Assembly: GCA_947473475.1 (NCBI GenBank)
Contig: CANJBZ010000008.1
Location: 45,904-109,903, forward strand
DNA length: 64,000 nucleotides
DNA from: Alphaproteobacteria bacterium
GTDB taxonomy: Bacteria > Pseudomonadota > Alphaproteobacteria > Micropepsales > Micropepsaceae
Reading direction: 5' to 3'
Of this stretch, positions 1 through 9,261 are shown piece by piece. Each line of letters begins with the position of its first letter. The stretch's first letter is position 1. The notes beneath the pieces are model-generated. The model saw only the letters and a program-made list of their open reading frames with translations, had not been told where the DNA came from and searched no databases. Both the position numbers and the translations under genes were made by a program.

Positions 1-33
1 AAGACCGCTGGAGATGACGCCGTTCAGAGCCAT
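1..33 (-). CDS. flgK: Start of flagellar hook-associated protein 1 (FlgK-like), partial
   Basis: Only the first 11 codons are in the window; they read MALNGVISSGL, which resembles the amino terminus of FlgK/rod-hook family proteins that begin with an SxxxSGL-type helix. FlgK forms the junction between hook and filament. The gene runs off the left edge on the minus strand, divergent from fliK, and is preceded by a good sigma-54 promoter, as expected for a late flagellar gene. The fragment is too short to separate FlgK from other flagellar axial proteins, so the name rests partly on context. Confidence 0.5.
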   Translation of the reverse strand, partial: MALNGVISSGL

Positions 34-81
34 GGTAAGCCTTCGCTTCCCGCGCATTAGACAGAGTTTCGTGCGAGCCTT

Positions 82-97
82 TGCAAAGCCGGTGCCA
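82..97 (-). promoter_or_regulatory. Sigma-54 (-24/-12) promoter upstream of flgK
   Basis: Read on the minus strand the sequence is TGGCACCGGCTTTGC: GG and GC elements exactly 10 bases apart in a near-consensus TGGCAC-N5-TTGC frame. It lies about 50 bases before the flgK start. In Caulobacter, late flagellar genes use sigma-54 with the activator FlbD, and a flbD gene is in this window. Confidence 0.7.
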
Positions 98-330
98 GCG
101 CAAAAAGCCGAACATACTTAGGAAATCGCAAATGACGGCCGGGGGGAGGAGGAAGGCTTTGCCCCAGGCGGCAGTTCGTGCCGGGCACGAACGTGCAAAC
201 GGGGTGGGGCGCAGAACCAGGAAGATCGCCACAAACCGCACTTTTCCAACAATTCGCGTGCTGAAGGGCGCTTGTCCAAAGAGTGGTCCGAGACTTGCTA
301 ATGGGTTCTCCGGATCACTTCGGAGCTGGC

Positions 331-3300
331 ATGACCGTTTCTGCTGCATCGCTTTTTGCGACACTGCCCGACGCAGGCGCGACGGCCTTTGTGCCGGCCG
401 TCTCGACGGCGGGAAGCGATCCGGCGTTCGATGCGCTTGTCACCGCGTTCTTTGAAGCGGCGGAGCCGGTGGCGGCAGGCACGACAGCAAAGACTGCCAC
501 GCCACAATTGCAACCGGAGTCATCGCAGCCAGATCTTCCGGTAGAGCAGCCGCCAATTGCGTCCGGCGCGCAAACAACACAAGCGCCAACCGTCCCATCG
601 GGGAATTCGGGCAAGACTGAATCGTCAAGCCTGCCCTCTTCATTCTTCAGCGCGCCGCAAACCTCTTTCATCGGCGAGGCCCAGACAGCGCCCGCAACAA
701 CAATGCTTCCGTTGGTGACCGGCGCAAAGGAAGACGCGTTAAGCGGCAACGAACAGCAGCCTATATCCAGCGTTACCGCAGCGCCGGCGCCAGGCGCAAC
801 CGTACCAGCGCAGACGACGCAGATTCTGAATACAAAGCCGCAGCAACCTCAAACTGTATCCGCAGAAGCGCACGCACTAACTGACACCCTGGATGTGACG
901 GCCGCTGTTGCGCCCGCAATGCCAAATCATCCGGCGGCGGACGATATTACTTCTCTGGTGACGACGGGCTTTGACCCGCTGACGCAAACGGCCTCACGGC
1001 CGCTTCCTGCTCCGCAGCCGGTAGCCAGCGCCAAGGAAACCGCCAGCCCGGCCAAAGCGGAGAATGCCGAAGCATCGCCGCAAGAGACGCACGCCCTTCC
1101 TGCGGTTCAGGGACCGCGCGTTGCATCGAAGCAGGAGAAGACAGAGTCCACGAACGATGAGCCGGATTTCGGTGTCGATCTCTTGTCGCTTTCGGACATG
1201 ACATCGCGCGTCATCGCGCAGTTGCTGGCGGCGCTACCCATGCCCGAGCAACAACCGCGTCCGATCGATGTCCTTTCTCAGGCCACGCAGCCGCAGATGG
1301 AGGCGCCGTCCGAAGCATCTCCAGCAATTCCGGCAAACGCTCCGGCTGTTGCTCCGCAGACCAACATGCAATCCGGAGCGGAAGAGCCATCGGCGCCCGC
1401 AACGCCGGCAGCAGCAAAGCCAAACGCGGCAACGCCGATGCCGGCCGGTACTTCGCCGGGTTTCGCTGAAGTACCAACGGGCGCCGCGAGCGCAGCCAGC
1501 CCGAATACGAGCCCCGTCACGGCAGGCGCGAACCCCGAACCAGCCGCAAACAACTTACCGGCGAACAGCAGTCTCCCCAGCCAAACCGAACTTTCGGCCC
1601 AAGGAGCCGCACCGGGCGAACCGCAGCGGCCAGCGTCTCCACAGGTCCCGAACGGAAGCACGGAACGGCCGGCGACGATCGTGAACCCAACTCCTACAAC
1701 AGCGGCGCAGGGAACGGCACAAAATGCCGAGGGCCGCACACAGACGCACCCCGTTCCGGCTGGCGCCACAGCCGGCCAAAATCCCGCCACCCAGATTGAC
1801 GCCGACGGCAACGCCTTCGTCGCCCAACGCGATGTGCCATTGCCCCATCGCGCCGCCGCGCAATCGCAACACATTTCGACGTCTTCCGATGATACCGGCA
1901 ATGTCGTCGCGCCCGCTCCTCGCAATGCCAATCTTATCCAGCTGAACGTGGCCGCGCCGAAGCCGCAGGCAGCTTCCGCGTCTGCTGTCTCCGCGAATAC
2001 GGTTTCTCAGACGGATCAGAACACGCCTGCTTCGACAAACGGCACGCCGGTGAACAACGCGGGCGCGAATGCCCAGCCCGAGACAACTGAAGCCACGCCA
2101 CCAGCTTCGCCAAATCCTGCGCCTGCGAACAGCACGCGCGTAGCAGAAGACAAAAGCTCATTTGACGCTCAGACGGACGGCCGCGCATCGAACGCGCCCG
2201 GGGAGCCGAAAGACTCAGGCGCCCATCCCGATGCCGGCGCATCGCACGCCGCAGAGGCCGCGCCGCGTCCCGCGATCCGCCCTGCCGCCAATGCGGCGCC
2301 CGCGCCTGCTGCCGCGCAATCCGCGCCAACCGGCGAAACCGATCAACCGGCGCCGGCTCTTGCAACAAGCGTCCCAAATCCACAGAACGATGCGGTTGAC
2401 GCCACTTCGACAAACGCCGGCTCGCGTCCTGCCACGGTGGCCGCTCTCCAAACCACCGATGCGCCAGTCAACCTCTCTGAACCGGTCCTGCGCGAGACGT
2501 CAGCAAAGCCGACTCCCGCGCCACGGCCCGCGCGTACGCCGTTGCGCACGTCCTCCAACAAAAGTGCGGATGATGCGGACGCATCTTCACAACCGGTTAC
2601 CGTGGATCGCCAGGATGTAAATGCCGGCAGAATTGCGCCTGTCCTCCCGGCAGAGCACGCGCACGACCAGACCAAACCTGCGATGAAACCGGCGGTGATT
2701 CACATTGCCGATGCCGCGCCGGTAGCGGACGCACCAAAGGCACACGATGCTGCGGACACCGGCGGCGCCGCCGATTTGGCCGCGCCTCAGACCGTACGAA
2801 GCGAACCAGCGCCCGCTCCTTCCGCTCCGCCAATTCATCCCGGCTCCAACGAGCCCATGCTTCCGTCTCCCGCCACAATGCCGCAAGGCATGGAGATGGC
2901 TGCCCCAACCGGGGTAACGCGGGGACCCGAGCAGGACGTTCCGGTTAAACTTGCTTTCACCGCGCCGAATGTTCCCGGCCACGCGGCTTTCGACGAAATG
3001 GCGCTGAAGATCGCGGCGCATTCTTCCAACGGCGAAAGCAACTTCTCCATTCGGCTCGATCCTGTCGAACTCGGAAAGATTGAGATCAATCTCAGCGTCG
3101 ACGCGCACGGCCATGCCCAGGCGGAGCTAAGCGCCGACAAGCCGCAGACGCTGGAGCTGTTGCAGAAGGACGCCTCGGCACTGGAACGCGCGCTGAAGGA
3201 CGCCGGTTTGAATATGTCGGGCGGACTCAGCTTTTCGCTCAAAGGCGATGGCCGGTCGCAAACCTGGCGCGATCCACAAGGCGGCCGCAGCCGCGGGCTG

Positions 3301-3411
3301 CAGATCGGCGCGGCCGATGCTGCGAGCGCCAACGCATCAATTACCGCACGCGCGGCACTGGCTGCCCAGGCATACGGGCTGCCCACGACACAATTGGACA
3401 TCAGAGTTTAG
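331..3411 (+). CDS. fliK: Flagellar hook-length control protein FliK
   Basis: FliK is the secreted ruler that stops hook growth and switches the flagellar export gate to filament substrates. The last ~150 residues form the conserved Flg_hook domain (around NFSIRLDPVELGKIEINL, then a leucine-rich stretch and a glycine-rich end). The preceding ~850 residues are a low-complexity Pro/Ala/Thr/Gln ruler. At about 1026 residues it is long for FliK. I prefer the ATG at 331 because GGAG lies five bases before it; GTG 283 and ATG 301 are in-frame alternatives without a good ribosome site. flgD follows after 9 bases, so the two are probably co-transcribed. A weak GG-N10-GC sigma-54-like match at 183-196 is the only promoter candidate seen. 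Confidence 0.9.
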   Translation: MTVSAASLFATLPDAGATAFVPAVSTAGSDPAFDALVTAFFEAAEPVAAGTTAKTATPQLQPESSQPDLPVEQPPIASGAQTTQAPTVPSGNSGKTESSSLPSSFFSAPQTSFIGEAQTAPATTMLPLVTGAKEDALSGNEQQPISSVTAAPAPGATVPAQTTQILNTKPQQPQTVSAEAHALTDTLDVTAAVAPAMPNHPAADDITSLVTTGFDPLTQTASRPLPAPQPVASAKETASPAKAENAEASPQETHALPAVQGPRVASKQEKTESTNDEPDFGVDLLSLSDMTSRVIAQLLAALPMPEQQPRPIDVLSQATQPQMEAPSEASPAIPANAPAVAPQTNMQSGAEEPSAPATPAAAKPNAATPMPAGTSPGFAEVPTGAASAASPNTSPVTAGANPEPAANNLPANSSLPSQTELSAQGAAPGEPQRPASPQVPNGSTERPATIVNPTPTTAAQGTAQNAEGRTQTHPVPAGATAGQNPATQIDADGNAFVAQRDVPLPHRAAAQSQHISTSSDDTGNVVAPAPRNANLIQLNVAAPKPQAASASAVSANTVSQTDQNTPASTNGTPVNNAGANAQPETTEATPPASPNPAPANSTRVAEDKSSFDAQTDGRASNAPGEPKDSGAHPDAGASHAAEAAPRPAIRPAANAAPAPAAAQSAPTGETDQPAPALATSVPNPQNDAVDATSTNAGSRPATVAALQTTDAPVNLSEPVLRETSAKPTPAPRPARTPLRTSSNKSADDADASSQPVTVDRQDVNAGRIAPVLPAEHAHDQTKPAMKPAVIHIADAAPVADAPKAHDAADTGGAADLAAPQTVRSEPAPAPSAPPIHPGSNEPMLPSPATMPQGMEMAAPTGVTRGPEQDVPVKLAFTAPNVPGHAAFDEMALKIAAHSSNGESNFSIRLDPVELGKIEINLSVDAHGHAQAELSADKPQTLELLQKDASALERALKDAGLNMSGGLSFSLKGDGRSQTWRDPQGGRSRGLQIGAADAASANASITARAALAAQAYGLPTTQLDIRV

Positions 3412-3420
3412 GAGCAGGCC

Positions 3421-4077
3421 ATGGATGTAACATCCGCAACATCGGCGGCAAGCACGAGTCAAGCAACGACGGCGCAGAAAACGCTGGCGTCGAGTTTCGA
3501 CACGTTTCTGACGCTTCTGACATCGCAGTTGAAAAACCAAGACCCGATGTCGCCGATGGACTCCAACCAGTTCACGCAGCAGCTCGTTCAGTTCTCGCAG
3601 GTGGAACAGCAGATCAATTCCAACAAGAGCCTTGAGAGTCTGATCGCGCTGACCAAATCACAGACGGCGACCGCCGCTGTGTCCTATCTCGGCAAGAAGC
3701 TCACCCTGATCGACGGCACGGCTTCGCTGATCGACGGAAAAGCGCAATGGACGTACACGCTGCCGAATACGGCCGCGACCGCAAGGATCGTCATCACCGA
3801 CGCCAAAGGGCATTCGGTCTACACGGCGGATGCGGAGAAACTCCGCGGGCCGCACACCTTCAATTGGGACGGCAAGGATGCCTCGGGCGCCCTGATGCCG
3901 GCAGGAACCTACACGCTGAAGGTCGCCGCAATCGGCGCCGACAAGAGCAAAATCGATAGCGCCATATCAAGCAACGGAACGATCGAGGAAGTCGATCTCT
4001 CCGGAACAGAACCCGCGCTGATGATCGGCACCATGCGGGTGCCCCTCAGCAAGGCGGCCCACATCTCGGGTCAATGA
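3421..4077 (+). CDS. flgD: Flagellar hook assembly (capping) protein FlgD
   Basis: FlgD caps the growing hook and guides FlgE polymerisation. The 218-residue protein has the diagnostic amino-terminal segment (LLTSQLKNQDPMSPMDSNQF, then TQQLVQFSQVEQQI), followed by a FlgD Ig/Tudor-like region with the FNWDGKDASGALMPAGTY motif around residues 142-160. It sits between fliK and flgE in the order typical for alphaproteobacteria. The start is unambiguous: GGAG lies seven bases before ATG 3421. Confidence 0.95.
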   Translation: MDVTSATSAASTSQATTAQKTLASSFDTFLTLLTSQLKNQDPMSPMDSNQFTQQLVQFSQVEQQINSNKSLESLIALTKSQTATAAVSYLGKKLTLIDGTASLIDGKAQWTYTLPNTAATARIVITDAKGHSVYTADAEKLRGPHTFNWDGKDASGALMPAGTYTLKVAAIGADKSKIDSAISSNGTIEEVDLSGTEPALMIGTMRVPLSKAAHISGQ

Positions 4078-4084
4078 AGCCACT

Positions 4085-4107
4085 GCCTGGCCGAGAAACG
4101 GCCAGGC
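4085..4107. other. Hairpin between flgD and flgE
   Basis: A perfect 9-bp stem (GCCTGGCCG/CGGCCAGGC) closes a 5-base AGAAA loop just after the flgD stop. There is no T-run, so it is more likely an mRNA stability or attenuation structure than an efficient terminator. It may separate hook protein expression from that of flgD. Confidence 0.5.
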
Positions 4108-4167
4108 GGAACCAATTGGCCCAACAGGCAAGAATGCCCAAGGCCGTAAAGATTATGGAGCAGTACA

Positions 4168-5460
4168 ATGAGCCTCTACGGCGCATTGCTTACCGGCGTG
4201 TCCGGCCTTGATGCGAATAGCCGCGCGCTTAGCGTGACCTCTTCGAACATCTCCAACGTCAATACGATCGGCTACAAAACCAGCCGCGCGGATTTCTCGA
4301 CATTCCTGGCGACATCCGGGTCGGCGAAGGATATTTCCCCAGCCAGCGTTCAGGTCAGCTCGAGCCAAAGGGTGACCGAGCAGGGGCTTTTGACCTCCAC
4401 GGGCAATTCTACGGACATGGCCATTTCCGGAAGCGGTTTCTTCATCGTGACCGACAACCCGGCCAATCCGGCTTCGATGCTTTACACCCGCGCCGGCTCC
4501 TTCTCGCCTGACGCGACGGGCCGCCTGAAAAACTCCGCCGGCCTTTATCTGGAAGGATGGCAGCTTCAATCGGACGGCAGCATGCCGGTGAACCGCAACT
4601 CACTGGACCTGATCAATCTGGGCAGCCTGAACGGAACGGCACAAGCGTCCGAGAGCATGACGCTGCGTGCCAATTTGCAGGCCTCCGCGACGGCGGTTTC
4701 TCCGTATACGCCCGGCGATATGAATGCGGGAATCGTAACGCCGCAATTTGAGCAGACCGTGAACGTCTATGACAGCCAGGGCACGGCACGTCCGATGCAG
4801 CTCTCGTTCGTCAAATCGAGCGCCGATACCTGGGAATATGAAATCTCATACCAGGGCAGCAACCTTGCCGACATCGGCGGCGCCAGCGGCAACCCGGTGG
4901 CCATGGGCACGCTTCAGTTCAATGCCGACGGCTCTTTGCTGAGCCCGCCGTCCATCACCATGAATATTCCCTGGGCAACAACCACGGGCCTGTTGCCGCA
5001 ATCGATCGACATTTCGTTCGGCACGGTGGGCCAGTCAAACGGCGTTTCGCAGTTCGATGCGCCGTCCGCGCTGACGGCCGCGAATGTCGACGGCGCTCCC
5101 TATGGCGCGTTGACGTCGGTGTCGGTCGACAGAGACGGTTACGTGACCGCGTTGTTCGACAACGGCATTGAGAAGCGCGTGTTCAAAGTTGCGCTCGCAA
5201 CCTTCACCAATGCCAACGAACTGACGCCGATGGCCGGCAACGCTTATCAGCTTACCGATTCATCGGGCGTAGCCACCATCTTGGAGCCGAGAACCGGCGG
5301 CGCCGGCGCGATTGCTTCGAGCTCGCTGGAAGCGTCAACCGTCGATCTCGCAAAGGAATTTTCCGATCTGATCACAACGCAGCGCGCCTATTCCGCCGCC
5401 ACACGTATCGTCACGACGGCAGATCAAATGCTGCAGGAATTGATGCAGATCAAGCAGTAA
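4168..5460 (+). CDS. flgE: Flagellar hook protein FlgE
   Basis: FlgE polymerises into the hook, the universal joint between basal body and filament. The 430-residue protein begins with the axial family signature (MSLYGALLTGVSGLDANSRA, then SNISNVNTIGYKTSRADF), has the FlgE central domain, and ends with the conserved coiled-coil segment DLAKEFSDLITTQRAYSAAT followed by IVTTADQMLQEL. GGAG lies eight bases before the ATG. A stem-loop with a short T stretch follows the stop. Confidence 0.95.
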   Translation: MSLYGALLTGVSGLDANSRALSVTSSNISNVNTIGYKTSRADFSTFLATSGSAKDISPASVQVSSSQRVTEQGLLTSTGNSTDMAISGSGFFIVTDNPANPASMLYTRAGSFSPDATGRLKNSAGLYLEGWQLQSDGSMPVNRNSLDLINLGSLNGTAQASESMTLRANLQASATAVSPYTPGDMNAGIVTPQFEQTVNVYDSQGTARPMQLSFVKSSADTWEYEISYQGSNLADIGGASGNPVAMGTLQFNADGSLLSPPSITMNIPWATTTGLLPQSIDISFGTVGQSNGVSQFDAPSALTAANVDGAPYGALTSVSVDRDGYVTALFDNGIEKRVFKVALATFTNANELTPMAGNAYQLTDSSGVATILEPRTGGAGAIASSSLEASTVDLAKEFSDLITTQRAYSAATRIVTTADQMLQELMQIKQ

Positions 5461-5465
5461 CCGGT

Positions 5466-5508
5466 GAAACGGCGTCTTTAGAAGTATGAAGGCGCCGTTT
5501 CCATATTT
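5466..5508 (+). terminator. Putative terminator after flgE
   Basis: GAAACGGCG (5466-5474) pairs perfectly with CGCCGTTTC (5493-5501) across an 18-base loop, followed by CATATTT. The T-run is weak, so termination may be partial. Confidence 0.4.
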
Positions 5509-5613
5509 GATGGCAGCAAAGCCCTTGTCTTATCGCTTCTTTTACCCTGCCGTTTTTCGGTTTCTTAAACCGCGTGCGCTACCTTCCGCGTGGTGGGGTA
5601 ATGAAGGTGGAGC

Positions 5614-5901
5614 ATGAGAGAAATGGCTGAGGAGCAGCGCCGGTCGCGCGTCAGTTATGTGATCGGGCCCGACGGCAGTCCGCTCACCTTGGCTGATTTG
5701 CCGCCGCCAGGCACGAAGCGCTGGGTTATAAGACGCAAGGCCGAAGTGGTGGTGGCAGTCAGAGGTGGCTTGCTAAGCTTGGAAGATGCGTGCCGTCGCT
5801 ATACGCTGACGGTCGAAGAATTCCTTGCATGGCAGCGCGCCATCGAGCGCTTCGGTATGCCAGGGTTGCGTGCGACACGCGTTCAGCAATACCGGCACTA
5901 A
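5614..5901 (+). CDS. sciP: CtrA inhibitor SciP (DUF1153 family)
   Basis: A 95-residue DUF1153 protein. In Caulobacter, SciP binds CtrA at promoters and blocks recruitment of RNA polymerase to CtrA-activated genes in G1. The family core is visible as VIGPDGSPLTLADLPPPGTK, then RWVIRRKAEVVVAVRGGLLS and the trihelical LEDACRRYTLTVEEFLAWQ. It sits between flgE and fliF, the location known for sciP in Caulobacter relatives, so motility and cell-cycle control are physically linked. AAGG lies six bases before the ATG. A strong terminator follows. Confidence 0.92.
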   Translation: MREMAEEQRRSRVSYVIGPDGSPLTLADLPPPGTKRWVIRRKAEVVVAVRGGLLSLEDACRRYTLTVEEFLAWQRAIERFGMPGLRATRVQQYRH

Positions 5902-5923
5902 TCCGCCGCAGGGGTTCAAAACT

Positions 5924-5965
5924 AGCCGGAAAATCGCAACACGGTTTTCCGGCTTTTCTTTTTCC
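5924..5965 (+). terminator. Rho-independent terminator after sciP
   Basis: AGCCGGAAAA (5924-5933) pairs perfectly with TTTTCCGGCT (5945-5954), followed by the T-rich tail TTTCTTTTTCC. It is 20 bases past the sciP stop. Confidence 0.85.
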
Positions 5966-6037
5966 GCGGACCGTTGCCACCGGCTTTTTATTTACGTGGT
6001 GAACCAAGTCTCGCCACAAAATATACATTTTGAATTT

Positions 6038-6367
6038 TCAATTTAACCGCGCGCTAAGGCCGAGCCCGTCGTCGGGACTTCCCTTGCTCAAGCCGGCAAT
6101 TCCGGAGCCTGTCATCTTCAAAGTTCCGGATATCGGTCCGCTCAACGCGGCGAACAATTCGTGCGCGTCCTTGCCGATCTGCTTCGCCGTTCCAATCGAG
6201 GGGGTAAATCCATCCCGGAGACGTAAGAAGAACGGTAACACCAAAATGTCCGTCGTTTGCCCGCTTTTGTAATCGCCCGGCGCGAACATCGCGCCACTGG
6301 AAAAGGTGAGGCCAATCTCTTCATTCGAGACGGCGCCGCCTCTGTCACGTTCCGCCCAGGTTTGCAC
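6038..6367 (-). CDS. Hypothetical protein, possible
   Basis: A 109-codon minus-strand frame in the otherwise gene-free stretch between sciP and fliF. Codon choice looks plausible for coding, but the only full-length start is GTG without a ribosome site (an internal ATG lies at 6286-6288), and I recognise no family. No membrane segment or signal peptide is evident. It may be a small flagellar accessory gene, a decayed remnant, or chance. The surrounding 5902-6570 region otherwise holds the sciP terminator and the fliF promoter. Confidence 0.3.
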   Translation of the reverse strand: MQTWAERDRGGAVSNEEIGLTFSSGAMFAPGDYKSGQTTDILVLPFFLRLRDGFTPSIGTAKQIGKDAHELFAALSGPISGTLKMTGSGIAGLSKGSPDDGLGLSARLN

Positions 6368-6458
6368 GAGATGTGCGGTCGCGCGCCCGACCGTTAAGGA
6401 AAGATTTCCGGAAAACTATTTTTCCCTTTTTTTGCGCGATTTAAAAATGGGGCGTGCG

Positions 6459-6473
6459 TTAAGCCGAACTTTA
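6459..6473 (+). promoter_or_regulatory. Candidate CtrA-binding site upstream of fliF
   Basis: TTAA-GCCGAAC-TTTA matches the CtrA consensus TTAA-N7-TTAA at seven of eight positions and lies about 100 bases before fliF. A half-site (TTAA) occurs at 6441-6444. In Caulobacter, CtrA directly activates the fliF operon. The binding assignment is by consensus only. Confidence 0.5.
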
Positions 6474-6570
6474 CCCAAGTCCCGGCAATGTTTGCCTAGT
6501 TCACTGGCGGACCGGGAAGAACGCATCGCGTTCACACCTTGGTTCGTCCGCGTATCAGGCGGAGGATAGC

Positions 6571-8223
6571 TTGCCGGAATTTCTTAGAGGCAATGGACCG
6601 GCACGTATCGGTGCAATGGCTGGCGTCGCCGGCGTGTTGACCGCATTCTTTCTATACGTGTTCAACGTGATCGCCGAACCGCCCAAAGCGATCCTGTTTT
6701 CCGAACTCGAACCGCGCGATGCGACCGCGGTCGTAATGAAGCTCGAAGCCCTGAATGTCCCCTATGAGCAAAAAGGCGACGGCGGCACCATTCTGATCCC
6801 ATCCGATCAGGTCTCGAAAATCCGCATGCAGCTGGCCGCCGAAGGAATGCCCTCGGCCGGCGTTGGCTATGAGATCTTCGACAAGGGCTCCGGCTTCGGC
6901 ACGACGTCATTCGTCCAGAACATCAACCGTACACGCGCTCTGGAAGGCGAACTCGCCCGCACCGTCAAATCGCTGGATTCCATCGACTCCGTGCGTGTGC
7001 ATCTGGTCATTCCGGAACGGCAGGTTTTTGCGCGCGACAATCAGCCGCCATCGGCATCGGTGTTCGTCAAAACCCGCACGAAATTGTCTCGTGGGCAGGT
7101 CAACGCCATTCAGCATCTGGTTGCCGCAGCCGTAGCGGGCCTCGCCATCAGCGGCGTTGCAATTGTTGACGACAAGGGCAATTTTCTGACGCCCGGAAGC
7201 GGTCAGGGCGATGAAAGCGCCGCCATGGCGCAGGAAGAACGTACCGCCGGCTTCGAAGATCGTCTGCGGCAGCGCGTGGAAGGCATCGTGTCTTCCATCG
7301 TCGGGCCCGGTCACGCCGATGTGCGCGCGTCCGTCGATATGGACTTCAACCGCGTTACGGAAACCGCCGAAACCTTCGATCCGGACGGCAAAGTCCTTCG
7401 TTCTTCGCAGACCGTGCAGCAAGACTCGCAATCGAAAGATGCGGTCAATGGCGCCGCCGTCAGTGTCGGCAGCGCGCTGCCGGGGCAAGCGCCCGCCGCG
7501 CCGGCGAACGACGGGTCGACTTCGGCGAACACACGGACCGAAGAACTCTTGAACTATGAGAATTCGAAGAAGACCACCACGCTGGTTCAAGACGCCGGCA
7601 AAGTGAAACACCTGTCCGTCGCCGTGGTCGTGGATGGAACCTATACGGCCGGCGCCAACGGTCAGAAAACCTATGCGCCGCGCACCGCCGACGACATGAA
7701 CAAGATCACGGCGCTTGTCCGTTCCGCGATCGGGTTTGACGAAAAGCGCGGCGACCAGCTGCAAGTCACCAATATGCGCTTTGCAGAGATCGACACCGGG
7801 CCGGAAGAACCCGTTACCGAACCCTTACTCGGCATCGACGGCACCATCTGGCTCAAGATCGGCGAAGTCTTCATCCTCTCGGTAACGGCGCTGCTCGTCT
7901 TCCTGCTCGTGGTAAAGCCGATGATCCGCCGCCTCACCACGCCGATGGTCGCGGTGACTTCCATGGCAGCGTTGCCGGCTCCTGGCGGTTCTGCGCCGGG
8001 CGCGCATCAGGCCGCTCTGGCAAACGGTAGCGGCAACGGCGGTCATGACGGCGAAGGCGGTTCTCAACCCCTCGCCATCGGCAAGCGCGATAGCATGCTC
8101 GACATCAGTCAGATCGACGGCCAGGTGCGTGAATCTTCCATTCGAAAAGTCGGCGACGTAGTAACGGCCCACCCGGAAGAGGCGATAGCCATTCTCCGCA
8201 CGTGGATGCATCAACCGGTATAA
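6571..8223 (+). CDS. fliF: Flagellar MS-ring protein FliF
   Basis: FliF forms the MS ring in the inner membrane, the first structure assembled in the flagellar basal body. The 550-residue protein has a membrane segment near residues 15-34, a YscJ/FliF ring-building domain (LARTVKSLDSIDSVRVHLVI around 130-150), a glycine/serine-rich linker, a second membrane segment around 430-450, and a cytoplasmic tail that binds FliG. Translation very probably starts at TTG 6571, because GGAGGA lies at 6561-6566; the next in-frame ATG (6616) would cut into the first membrane helix. It leads a tightly packed operon fliF-fliG-fliH-fliN-flbD. Confidence 0.95.
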   Translation: MPEFLRGNGPARIGAMAGVAGVLTAFFLYVFNVIAEPPKAILFSELEPRDATAVVMKLEALNVPYEQKGDGGTILIPSDQVSKIRMQLAAEGMPSAGVGYEIFDKGSGFGTTSFVQNINRTRALEGELARTVKSLDSIDSVRVHLVIPERQVFARDNQPPSASVFVKTRTKLSRGQVNAIQHLVAAAVAGLAISGVAIVDDKGNFLTPGSGQGDESAAMAQEERTAGFEDRLRQRVEGIVSSIVGPGHADVRASVDMDFNRVTETAETFDPDGKVLRSSQTVQQDSQSKDAVNGAAVSVGSALPGQAPAAPANDGSTSANTRTEELLNYENSKKTTTLVQDAGKVKHLSVAVVVDGTYTAGANGQKTYAPRTADDMNKITALVRSAIGFDEKRGDQLQVTNMRFAEIDTGPEEPVTEPLLGIDGTIWLKIGEVFILSVTALLVFLLVVKPMIRRLTTPMVAVTSMAALPAPGGSAPGAHQAALANGSGNGGHDGEGGSQPLAIGKRDSMLDISQIDGQVRESSIRKVGDVVTAHPEEAIAILRTWMHQPV

Positions 8224-8226
8224 TCG

Positions 8227-9261
8227 ATGGCGCGCGCAACAAAACCTCCCGTCAAAGAAGACATCCGCCAGATTTCCGGGCCAGAGCGGGCTGCAATATT
8301 TTTGCTGTCGCTCGGGGAAGAGCACGGCTCCAAGCTCTGGCAGATGATGGACGAAGACGAGATCAAGGAAATCTCGCAGATGATGTCCAATCTCGGCACC
8401 GTCAGTGCAAGCGTTGTCGAAAAACTGATGGTCGATTTCGTTTCGCAGATGTCGTCGACGGGCTCGCTGATGGGTTCCTACGAATCCACGGAGCGATTGC
8501 TGCAGCGGTTCATGGCGGGCGACAAAGTCAGCCAGATCATGGAGGAAATCCGCGGTCCAGCCGGCCGCACCATGTGGGACAAGCTCGGCAATGTGAACGA
8601 GGCCGTCCTCGCGAATTATTTGAAAAACGAATATCCACAAACCGTCGCGGTCGTTCTCTCCAAGATAAAATCCGAACACGCCGCGCGCGTCCTCGCCGCT
8701 TTGCCGGAAGAATTCGCGCTTGAAGTGGTGCAGCGCATGCTGCGCATGGAATCGGTACAGAAGGACATTCTCGATAAAATCGAGCAGACGTTGCGCGTGG
8801 AATTCATGTCCAATCTGGCGCGCACCGCAAAACGCGACGCGCACGAAATGATGGCGGAAATCTTCAACAATTTCGACCGCCAGACGGAAAACCGCTTTTT
8901 GACCTCATTGGAAGAACGCAGCCGAGACGCGGCCGAACGCATCAAGGCGCTCATGTTCACCTTTGAAGACCTCGGCAAACTCGATCCCGGCTCGATCCAG
9001 ACGCTGCTGCGCCATGTGGAGAAGGACAAAATCGCCCTGGCGCTCAAGGGCGCCACGGACTCCTTACGCGATGTCTTCTTCTCGAACATGAGCGAGCGCG
9101 CCGGAAAAATCCTGCGTGAAGATATGGAAGCACTTGGCCCCGTGCGTCTGCGCGACGTGGATGAATCGCAATTGCGCATGGTGAATGTCGCCAAGGACCT
9201 CGCCAACAAGGGCGAAATCATGATCGCCAGCAAGCAAGGCGAAGACGAGTTGATCTACTGA
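8227..9261 (+). CDS. fliG: Flagellar motor switch protein FliG
   Basis: FliG is the rotor protein of the C-ring that contacts the MotA stator and controls rotation direction. All three FliG regions are present in 344 residues: amino-terminal FliF-binding helices ([20 protein letters not shown]), the middle domain with the EHPQ-like [12 protein letters not shown] segment, and the charged torque helix in the carboxy-terminal domain near [20 protein letters not shown]. It begins three bases after fliF and its stop overlaps the fliH start, indicating translational coupling. Confidence 0.95.
   Translation: MARATKPPVKEDIRQISGPERAAIFLLSLGEEHGSKLWQMMDEDEIKEISQMMSNLGTVSASVVEKLMVDFVSQMSSTGSLMGSYESTERLLQRFMAGDKVSQIMEEIRGPAGRTMWDKLGNVNEAVLANYLKNEYPQTVAVVLSKIKSEHAARVLAALPEEFALEVVQRMLRMESVQKDILDKIEQTLRVEFMSNLARTAKRDAHEMMAEIFNNFDRQTENRFLTSLEERSRDAAERIKALMFTFEDLGKLDPGSIQTLLRHVEKDKIALALKGATDSLRDVFFSNMSERAGKILREDMEALGPVRLRDVDESQLRMVNVAKDLANKGEIMIASKQGEDELIY

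Noticed and set aside
182..198. Sigma-54-like GG-N10-GC before fliK
   Set aside because: The CACG block is out of register with the GG/GC spacing, so it is weaker than the flgK and PEP-CTERM sites; kept only as a remark under fliK.
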